NCBI GenBank assembly: GCA_002325605.1
Contig: DCSM01000106.1
Span: 1-39,592, forward strand
DNA: 39,592 nt
From: Chloroflexaceae bacterium UBA1466
GTDB taxonomy: Bacteria > Chloroflexota > Chloroflexia > Chloroflexales > Chloroflexaceae
Reading direction: 5' to 3'
Positions 33,947-39,592 of this stretch are shown in pieces. A program made the position numbers and the translations under genes. The notes beneath the pieces were generated by a model. That model did not search any database and was not told where the DNA came from. It worked only from the letters and a program-made list of their open reading frames with translations. Each line of letters starts with the position of its first letter. Position 1 is the first letter of the stretch.

Positions 33947-33978
33947 TTTTAGAAGCCTCTAAAAACCATGTGGTTTTT
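33947..33978. other. Two overlapping small hairpins before the M23 gene
   Basis: TTTTAGA-AGCC-TCTAAAA at 33947-33964 and AAAAACCA-TG-TGGTTTTT at 33961-33978 are both perfect and share four bases, so only one can form at a time. They may be terminators or an alternative-fold switch in the spacer between phytoene synthase and the M23 gene. Confidence 0.4.
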
Positions 33979-34030
33979 GCTGAAAGCCAAAATGTGACCA
34001 AGAAGTCAGTTTTACCAAGGAGTTATTTTG

Positions 34031-36070
34031 ATGCAGCCCCGAATGCTTGGCGCTAATCAACGTTTTCTCGCTTTGAAGTTTCTGCCAGTTATCAATTTGT
34101 TCCTTTGCGCTCTCATGTTATTCGCTCTTCCACCCTCGCTCTTCGCCCAACCAGCCAAAGCCCCTCAGAACGCAATCACCAAAACGATAATGTCTGATGA
34201 GCGCTTCCTTTACGAACCGCAATTTACCTCGAAGGAAATTCAGACTTTTCTAAACCAACATCCAGGCGTTTTGAAACATTACGAAACGAATCTGGGCGAT
34301 CTGGTTTTGCCCGCTGCCCAAATCATTGATTCAGCAGCTTTTGGGATGACTTTTAACAATAATCCCAAAATCATCCTGACTCTGCTTGAAATGCGCTATC
34401 ACTTAATCAGTGATGCCCAGATCAATAGCGATTTAGTCTATCATCCTTTGGGCTTAGATATATCTGGAATCGAGGGTTTTCAAAAAGAAATTATTTGGAT
34501 GGCAGCTGTTATGCGGTCAGCCTATAGTTCTTACGGAGATAGCCAAACCAAAAAGCTCAAAATCGGGAATGCAAACCAATTTTATGATGCTGTCGGCTCA
34601 CCAAATGCAGGAACTTTTGCCATTCAAACCGCGCTTGGGCGCATGGCCTACTCCCCAGATGAATTTCTTAATTTTATTGGCGAAGGCGAAGCTTCGTTTG
34701 TGGCCACCTATCAACGCCTTTTTGACGACCCCCGTGCGCCTCACCCGCAACCCCTCTCTATTCTTGTCAAACCATTTCTAGCCAAGCCCTTTGCAGGTGC
34801 ATACAGAGTTAGCTCATTTTTTGATCACGATTCGCGCTCAGGCTATATGCGGCGTTTCGATGGGGCAACCCGCTTTAGCTATGAAGATCATCGCAGCATA
34901 GATTTTTCAATGCCTTCTGGAACACCGATTCTTGCGGCAGCAACAGGAAAGATTCGCATCAATTATCTCAAATATACCGAAGGCAATCCAGCTTGGTGTT
35001 GGAATATGGGAATTTCCTACTCGCCCGTGATTGCAATTGGGCTTCAACATGTGATTGAAGGGGTTGAATTTCAAACTTATTATTGGCATCTCTCTCAAAT
35101 CGCTAAAAACCCGCGCACGGGGAAAGATTTTGCCATCGGCGACCAAATTTCGCAAGGTGAAACCCTTGGTTATGCGGGCAACACAGGCTGTTCAACAGGC
35201 CCGCATCTGCATTTCAGCGTGAGTCGGCAAGGCTTTGCAGTTGATCCCTTTGGGTGGTGTGGCCCTGGAAATGATCCTTGGTCCGCGAAAAGCCAAGTTT
35301 TGTGGGCCCAAGAGATAAACCCCAGCCCTTGTCCCTCAATTGCAACTGATGTTTGGGTTGAAACCCCAAAAGACAGTGAGATAATCTATGGCAAAGTAAA
35401 GATTCAGGGATGGTCAATTGATCCGAAAGCAAAAGAAGGCACAGGAATCACAAAAATCTTTCTTTCGCTTGATGGCCCTCCAGGCCAAGGCGGGAAATGG
35501 ATTGGCGAAGCTCACTACGGACTAGAGCGCCCTGATGTCGTTAGCACTTTCAAAGTTGCGGATCGCTTTCGCAATTCGGGCTATGAATTTGAATGGGACA
35601 CAACCAGTTTTGAGCCTGGCGAATATACATTGTATGTTACGGCTTATGGCGAAAAGTCGGGCTGGTCGCCGCCCACAACGCGCAAAATCATCATTCAGCG
35701 CCAGGCTCCAATGGAAATTCACCTTGACAATCCCCAACCTGGCGCAGTGATCTCTGGGCTGACCAAATTGCAAGGTTGGGCCGCCGATCTCGCCGCCTCA
35801 AAAGGGACAGGGATCAATAGTGTCCACTTCTATTTGGATGGCCCAGCAGGCGAGGGCCAACTCATTGGCAAAGCCCGCTATGGCTTAGAGCGCCCAGACT
35901 TGGCTGAATTCTTCAAAGATAATGAGCATTTGCGCTATGCAGGCTACACTTTTGACTGGGACACAAGTAAAGTAGCTCCAGGACAGCACAAACTCTATGT
36001 TTATGTGCAAAGTGTTAGCGCAGGCTGGGTAAAAGCCGAGCCAATCGTGATCAATATCGAACATCCATAG
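34031..36070 (+). CDS. Secreted M23 (LytM) metallopeptidase with two Ig-like repeats
   Basis: The 679-residue protein has a signal peptide with likely cleavage after SLFA (residue 39), a helical domain of about 190 residues I do not recognise, then an M23 domain (about 255-405) with H287 and D291 in HRSID, H353 in YWHLSQ and HLH at 392-394: all zinc and catalytic positions. Two Ig-like modules follow (about 441-555 and 561-677). They share IQGWSID/LQGWAAD, GTGI, LDGP, YGLERPD and WDT, so they are tandem copies. M23 enzymes cut peptidoglycan cross-links; the repeats may bind wall glycan. The ATG at 34031 has AAGGAG 8 bases upstream; an in-frame TTG directly before it is ignored. Confidence 0.9.
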   Translation: MQPRMLGANQRFLALKFLPVINLFLCALMLFALPPSLFAQPAKAPQNAITKTIMSDERFLYEPQFTSKEIQTFLNQHPGVLKHYETNLGDLVLPAAQIIDSAAFGMTFNNNPKIILTLLEMRYHLISDAQINSDLVYHPLGLDISGIEGFQKEIIWMAAVMRSAYSSYGDSQTKKLKIGNANQFYDAVGSPNAGTFAIQTALGRMAYSPDEFLNFIGEGEASFVATYQRLFDDPRAPHPQPLSILVKPFLAKPFAGAYRVSSFFDHDSRSGYMRRFDGATRFSYEDHRSIDFSMPSGTPILAAATGKIRINYLKYTEGNPAWCWNMGISYSPVIAIGLQHVIEGVEFQTYYWHLSQIAKNPRTGKDFAIGDQISQGETLGYAGNTGCSTGPHLHFSVSRQGFAVDPFGWCGPGNDPWSAKSQVLWAQEINPSPCPSIATDVWVETPKDSEIIYGKVKIQGWSIDPKAKEGTGITKIFLSLDGPPGQGGKWIGEAHYGLERPDVVSTFKVADRFRNSGYEFEWDTTSFEPGEYTLYVTAYGEKSGWSPPTTRKIIIQRQAPMEIHLDNPQPGAVISGLTKLQGWAADLAASKGTGINSVHFYLDGPAGEGQLIGKARYGLERPDLAEFFKDNEHLRYAGYTFDWDTSKVAPGQHKLYVYVQSVSAGWVKAEPIVINIEHP

Positions 36071-36083
36071 CTCTTTACTGAAA

Positions 36084-37010
36084 CTAGGGCATTTCCTGGG
36101 CAAGTTGTTCTACTGCGGTAGGCAGATCATTGCCCAGGAATTTCCCTGGAATCTGCGAACAGAGTTTGGGATCCAGGAGAAAAGCGCGGCCACCGTAGTA
36201 AAAACGCGGCTGCGGCGCAGGAAATTTAGCTAAAGCCGTGCCAATTGAAATCAATTCGCGGCCCGTCTCAGGCATAGAAGCCGATAAACAGACTACATTC
36301 GCCCCAAGCACCTTCACGGTTTGGATTAGATCGTTTTCTGGCACACCTGACCCCAAGAAAACTATGGAACATCCCCGCCGAGCGAGGAAAACAGCTAAAA
36401 GCAAAAGCCCTAAATCGTGTTGTTCACTTGGCGCACACCCAAGGAGCATTTTAGTTTGACCATTAAGGCTGTTTGCCCGATAATTGTTGAGTAAAGTCGC
36501 AAGCCTTTGGCGAATAAATTGCGAAGCGAAATGTTCTGTAGCAATATAGATTTTACCTTGATGCCATTGCTCACCGATTTCAATCATTGTAGGGACAATG
36601 AGATTGAGCAAAACGGTCTCTACGGAATGCAAAATAAAAGCTTCGCTCAAAAAACTATCGGCGCTTCGCTCGTCAAAAGCGATTAAAGCTGCCAAAAGTT
36701 GTTTTTGGCCTTGCACCCAATTTTGCGCCATGGGTTGCACAGGATTCAAAGTTTGGGCCTGTTTATTGTGAAGCAAAGCAATCGCCTGACTGATGGTCAA
36801 GCCTTCGGCTGTGCGATCTCGCAGCCAGCGCACAAGCGCGATGTCCCGTTCTGAATAGAGCCGATGCCCACCTGCGGTGCGTTGGGGGCACGGTAGCCCA
36901 TAACGGCGTTCCCAAGCGCGAAAAGTGTCGGCGGGCACACCTGTTTCCAGCGACACGGCTCGCGTGTTGTAAAGTGGTAGATTTGCGTATTGTGCTAAAA
37001 AAGGTTCCAT
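36084..37010 (-). CDS. CarH/LitR-type B12-dependent MerR photoreceptor repressor
   Basis: The 308-residue protein has a MerR DNA-binding domain (about 10-80; TRAVSLETGVPADTFRAWERRYGLP), a helical B12-cap domain (about 100-180) and a cobalamin-binding Rossmann domain (about 187-305). The cap carries W149-x9-E159-H160, and H150 directly follows the tryptophan, as in Thermus CarH, where that histidine becomes the ligand after light breaks the adenosyl-cobalt bond. The lower axial ligand is H198 in SEQHDLG. These proteins repress carotenoid genes in the dark and release DNA in light. The ATG at 37010 has AAGGA six bases upstream. Phytoene synthase lies about 3 kb away. Light sensing here is inference. 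Confidence 0.9.
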   Translation of the reverse strand: MEPFLAQYANLPLYNTRAVSLETGVPADTFRAWERRYGLPCPQRTAGGHRLYSERDIALVRWLRDRTAEGLTISQAIALLHNKQAQTLNPVQPMAQNWVQGQKQLLAALIAFDERSADSFLSEAFILHSVETVLLNLIVPTMIEIGEQWHQGKIYIATEHFASQFIRQRLATLLNNYRANSLNGQTKMLLGCAPSEQHDLGLLLLAVFLARRGCSIVFLGSGVPENDLIQTVKVLGANVVCLSASMPETGRELISIGTALAKFPAPQPRFYYGGRAFLLDPKLCSQIPGKFLGNDLPTAVEQLAQEMP

Positions 37011-37033
37011 TTTGTTCCTTTCAGAAAGCCTAA

Positions 37034-37218
37034 ATGAACAGGCAAGGTGCAAAAACCTTGAATGAACAGGGATAGTTCTCTAAGGGTAGTGGACTTTGAG
37101 GTCTTTTTGGGAACTGGAATCCGATGGCTTTAGCCATTGGCTCCCAAAGGCTAAAGCCTTTGGACTCCTGGGTCTAGCTTCACCACTACTGACTTTGGCC
37201 CTACCATGAACAGGCAAG
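37034..37218 (+). repeat. ATGAACAGG direct repeats upstream of the MerR gene
   Basis: The 13 bases ATGAACAGGCAAG occur at 37034-37046 and exactly again at 37206-37218; a shorter copy, AATGAACAGGGA, is at 37061-37072. The outer two flank dispersed repeat copy 3. They may be a duplication linked to insertion of that element, or operator sites for the adjacent MerR-type regulator. Confidence 0.55.
37085..37206 (+). repeat. Dispersed repeat, copy 3 (diverged, 122 bp)
   Basis: It begins GGTAGT and ends TTTGGCCCTACCA like copies 1 and 2, and shares the TCTTTTTGG, AACTGGAA and CCTGG blocks in the same order. Its centre differs: CCAAAGGCT-AA-AGCCTTTGG is a perfect small palindrome replacing the longer loop of the other copies. 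Confidence 0.7.
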
Positions 37219-37276
37219 CTGCCTATTCTACTGGAAGTTTAAGCAGAATGCCCCACTTTGTCAATAGAATGCACAA

Positions 37277-37294
37277 GTTTAGGTCAAACTAAAC
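37277..37294. promoter_or_regulatory. GTTTAG-N6-CTAAAC palindrome
   Basis: Perfect 6-bp arms at 37277-37282 and 37289-37294 flank GTCAAA. It lies in the 404-base gap between the divergent MerR and sugar-reductase genes and is a candidate operator for either. Confidence 0.35.
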
Positions 37295-37328
37295 GAACTG
37301 CGAAAGCGTTAGTCTAAGAGAAGTTTTC

Positions 37329-37357
37329 TTGCCAGAACATGCTGCGAGTGCTATCCT
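37329..37357 (+). promoter_or_regulatory. Promoter for the GDP-sugar genes
   Basis: TTGCCA at 37329-37334, a 17-base spacer ending in TGC and TATCCT at 37352-37357 form a sigma-70 promoter with an extended -10. It uses the same TTGCCA box as the prpE promoter. Transcription would start near 37364, about 50 bases before the ATG. Confidence 0.6.
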
Positions 37358-37414
37358 ATCCTTGCTTTGCGTTACCTTTGCTGAAGCCGCGAAAGAAAAA
37401 GAAACATTATTCCT

Positions 37415-38377
37415 ATGCGTGCAATGATCACGGGCATCAATGGTTTTGTTGGCAGCCACCTCGCGGAATACCTCCTCAACTTAGGTGGATGGGATGTTTG
37501 GGGGATCGTTTTGGCGGAGGATACGCTTTTGCCCCTGTTGCAAGAGAGCGTAAAACCCCTCCGCGCCGACCTACGCCAGCCATCGCAAGTTGCCGAGGCG
37601 TTGAATCAAGCCCAGCCAGATGTGATTTTTCACTTGGCGGGGCAAGCTTTTGTCCCTGAGTCCTTTCGAGACCCCATTGGAACCTTCACGACCAACGTTT
37701 TACCGCAGATCAATATCTTCCAAACAATCATTGAACTGCAATTAAAGACTCGTGTTTTAGTGATTGGTTCTGGCGAAGTCTATGGAGCGATTGAACCTAC
37801 TGATTTGCCCCTCAATGAAAATACACCTTTGCGCCCAGCCAGTCCTTATGCCGTGAGTAAGGTGACGCAGGATATGCTTACAATGCAATATCATCTTAGT
37901 CATCAACTTGATCTGATTGGGATGCGCCCGTTTAATCACATTGGGCCACGGCAAAATGACCGTTTTGTTGTCCCAGCCTTCGCCAAACAGATCGCCCAGA
38001 TCGAAGCGGGTTTGCAACCCCCTATAATTCAGGTCGGCAACCTGACCGCTAGACGCGATTTCACCGATGTGCGGGATGTTGTGCAGGCCTATACGCGGGC
38101 CGTTGAATTTGGGCAGGCGGGGCAGCTTTACAATCTTGGCTCTGGGCGAGCGGTGGCGGTGCAAACGATTTTGGATCTTCTGCTGGCGGATAGCCCAGCG
38201 CAAATCACGGTTCAAATTGACCCTGAGCGAATGCGACCTGTGCAGATTCCCGAAATCGTTTGTGATGCAAGTCGTTTTCGCGCTTGCACAGGTTGGGAAC
38301 CTCAAATTCCATTAGAAAAGACCTTGCATGATGCTTTAGCTGAATGGCGAGCTAAAGTAAACTCTTCCCAAGCATGA
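37415..38377 (+). CDS. GDP-6-deoxy-D-mannose reductase-like SDR (GMD/RMD family)
   Basis: The 320-residue extended SDR has the NAD(P) motif TGINGFVGSHL near the N-terminus, HLAGQAFVPESF, the serine region IGSGEVYG and the catalytic YAVSK. The segments RRDFTDVRDVVQAY and RPVQIPEIVCDASRF are typical of the RMD/GMD group. RMD reduces GDP-4-keto-6-deoxy-mannose to GDP-D-rhamnose. The dehydratase that makes its substrate is not in the window. The neighbouring nucleotidyltransferase could supply the GDP-mannose precursor. A dTDP- or UDP-sugar role is possible, since family boundaries are narrow. ATG lies in an A-rich stretch without a clear ribosome site; a second in-frame ATG at 37424 is possible. 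Confidence 0.83.
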   Translation: MRAMITGINGFVGSHLAEYLLNLGGWDVWGIVLAEDTLLPLLQESVKPLRADLRQPSQVAEALNQAQPDVIFHLAGQAFVPESFRDPIGTFTTNVLPQINIFQTIIELQLKTRVLVIGSGEVYGAIEPTDLPLNENTPLRPASPYAVSKVTQDMLTMQYHLSHQLDLIGMRPFNHIGPRQNDRFVVPAFAKQIAQIEAGLQPPIIQVGNLTARRDFTDVRDVVQAYTRAVEFGQAGQLYNLGSGRAVAVQTILDLLLADSPAQITVQIDPERMRPVQIPEIVCDASRFRACTGWEPQIPLEKTLHDALAEWRAKVNSSQA

Positions 38378-38416
38378 TCTATTTGTTTACACGGTGCATT
38401 AGTTTTAGGAAAGATT

Positions 38417-39529
38417 ATGAAAGCAGTTATTTTAGTTGGCGGATTGGGCACGCGACTGCGGCCCCTCACTTGCAATACGCCCAAACCAATGCTTCCCCTG
38501 GCCAATCGGCCTTTTATTGAGCAGATGTTGATTCGTTTGCGCGAGCAAGGCATTGATGAAGTCATTTTGGCCGTGCAATATCTGGCAGACCGTTTTCACG
38601 CGGCGCTCGGCGATGGCTCCCGCTTTGACTTGAAACTCACGATTGTGGAGGAAACTGAGCCACGCGGGACGGCAGGCGCAGTGAAAAATGTTGAACATCT
38701 GCTCGATGGCACAACATTTGTCTTCAATGGCGATGTCTTAACCGATCTTGATCTGCAAGCTATGTTGGCTTTTCACCAAGAAAAAGGGAGTAAAGCTACG
38801 ATCTCATTGACTCCCGTCGACGATCCAACGCAGTTTGGCTTGGTGGAAATGCAAGCTGATCAGCGAGTTCAGCGTTTCTTGGAAAAACCTCGCGCAGAAG
38901 ACATCACTTCCAATCTCATCAATGCGGGAACTTATGTCGTAGAACCAGATATTTTCAAGTATGTTCCGCCAGATCAATACTATATGTTTGAACGTGGGCT
39001 GTTTCCTGTGCTTTTGCAGATCGAAGCGCCCATTTTTGGTTTCCCTTCGCGGGCCTATTGGACAGACATCGGGAAGCCGCAAGCCTATTTAGATGTCAAT
39101 CGAGATATTCTCATCGGTAGAGTACAATATCCCATGTGTGGCCAGCAGATTAAGCAGGGAATTTGGCAAGAAGGTGAGGTCGATATTCACCCCAGCGTGC
39201 AATTGGTTGGGCCTATCGTGATTGGGCCAGGCGTACAAATCGCACGAGGAGCAAGAATCATCGGGCCAACGGTGATTGGCGCAAATTGCTCTATCGGGCC
39301 AGAGGCTTATCTTGAGGGTTGTGTGTTGTGGGAAGGCAATCAGATTGCGGAAGGGGCAACTTTGCGCTTGTGCGTGCTGGGGCGAGGGAATAAGATTGGC
39401 GCACGCACAAGCATTACGGGTGGAGCTATTCTGAGCGACGATTGCGAAGTCGGGACCGAAAACCGCTTAGAACATGGGATCAAATTGTGGCCAGGAGCCG
39501 TGATTAAGGATCACGCCATTTCGTTCTAG
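38417..39529 (+). CDS. Sugar nucleotidyltransferase, mannose-1-phosphate guanylyltransferase-like
   Basis: The 370-residue protein has an N-terminal nucleotidyltransferase domain (about 1-235) with VGGLGTRLRPLT and KPMLPLANRPF (nucleotide and pyrophosphate binding), FNGDVLTD (metal aspartate) and NAGTYVVEP. A left-handed beta-helix follows (about 250-370) with hexapeptide-like turns such as VGPIVIGPGVQIARG and IGPTVIGANCSIG. This two-domain form is that of GDP-mannose pyrophosphorylase of the eukaryote/archaea-like type, and also of some glucose-1-phosphate transferases. The neighbouring RMD-like gene favours GDP-mannose. It starts 39 bases after the upstream stop, so the two genes are probably one operon. 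It is complete, ending 63 bases before the window edge. Confidence 0.85.
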   Translation: MKAVILVGGLGTRLRPLTCNTPKPMLPLANRPFIEQMLIRLREQGIDEVILAVQYLADRFHAALGDGSRFDLKLTIVEETEPRGTAGAVKNVEHLLDGTTFVFNGDVLTDLDLQAMLAFHQEKGSKATISLTPVDDPTQFGLVEMQADQRVQRFLEKPRAEDITSNLINAGTYVVEPDIFKYVPPDQYYMFERGLFPVLLQIEAPIFGFPSRAYWTDIGKPQAYLDVNRDILIGRVQYPMCGQQIKQGIWQEGEVDIHPSVQLVGPIVIGPGVQIARGARIIGPTVIGANCSIGPEAYLEGCVLWEGNQIAEGATLRLCVLGRGNKIGARTSITGGAILSDDCEVGTENRLEHGIKLWPGAVIKDHAISF

Positions 39530-39592
39530 CCTTCGGCAAGGCATCGCTTAACTTGCTTCGCTCACTTGAGCAGTATCGCTGGGTTTAGCCTC

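Noticed and set aside
33847..34056. 69-codon frame after crtB
   Set aside because: It runs through the terminator and two hairpins into the start of the M23 gene.
1..39592. CRISPR array, tRNA or rRNA genes
   Set aside because: No regularly spaced direct repeats, cloverleaf patterns or rRNA signatures were seen; the repeats present are dispersed palindromic elements.

Overview
This 39.6 kb window carries about 29 genes and no tRNA, rRNA or CRISPR array that I could see. Base composition is moderate. The window looks like a chromosomal segment of a member of the Chloroflexota. The hints are family-level and remembered rather than searched: secreted proteins with Pro/Thr-rich linkers and a short hydrophobic 'LPxI' C-terminal tail, an Ig-like domain of the 'YGxxRPDxxxxF' type fused to an M23 peptidase, an S41 peptidase of unusual active-site type, an Acs/PrpE pair, a B12-dependent MerR regulator and phytoene synthase. 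The exact lineage cannot be read from the sequence.

Layout, left to right. (1) 1-2 kb: a VKOR-family disulfide-forming membrane protein with a 57-residue membrane protein just behind it, endonuclease IV, and a small membrane-anchored basic protein. (2) 2-7.3 kb: a membrane PAS-GGDEF-EAL protein, then (minus strand) a two-gene unit of a GT2 glycosyltransferase and a polyprenyl glycosylphosphotransferase that would prime exopolysaccharide synthesis, and a divergent small membrane protein. This block lies between two inverted copies of a ~135 bp dispersed repeat. (3) 7.6-11.9 kb: tandem propionyl-CoA and acetyl-CoA synthetases. (4) 12.2-16.3 kb: a signalling cassette of GAF-PP2C-HATPase fusion, STAS anti-anti-sigma protein, stand-alone REC and REC-GGDEF, all on the plus strand. 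(5) 16.3-23 kb: glycan assembly genes (GT2, two GT4, a WecG/TagA-type transferase on plus; GT4 and a GT-C-like membrane protein on minus). (6) 23-26.5 kb: two secreted or anchored proteins behind one promoter with a long leader. (7) 26.9-32.1 kb: an orphan ISP-type DNA methyltransferase, an RpoD-like sigma factor, and an S41 PDZ-peptidase lacking the usual catalytic lysine. (8) 32.3-37 kb: a decayed tnpB remnant, phytoene synthase, a secreted M23 protein, and a CarH/LitR-type photoreceptor repressor. (9) 37-39.6 kb: a GDP-6-deoxy-D-mannose reductase-like SDR and a sugar nucleotidyltransferase.

How the parts may fit together. Regions 2, 4, 5 and 9 supply sugar-nucleotide making, lipid-linked priming, sugar transfer and c-di-GMP signalling for a surface glycan. 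The cassette in region 4 has the same set of parts as the Pseudomonas HsbR-HsbA-HsbD pathway, in which a partner switch controls a diguanylate cyclase. The B12 photoreceptor close to phytoene synthase suggests light-controlled carotenoid synthesis. These functional links are inference; gene calls rest on visible motifs. Several starts differ from the longest reading frame, and the reason is given in each case.
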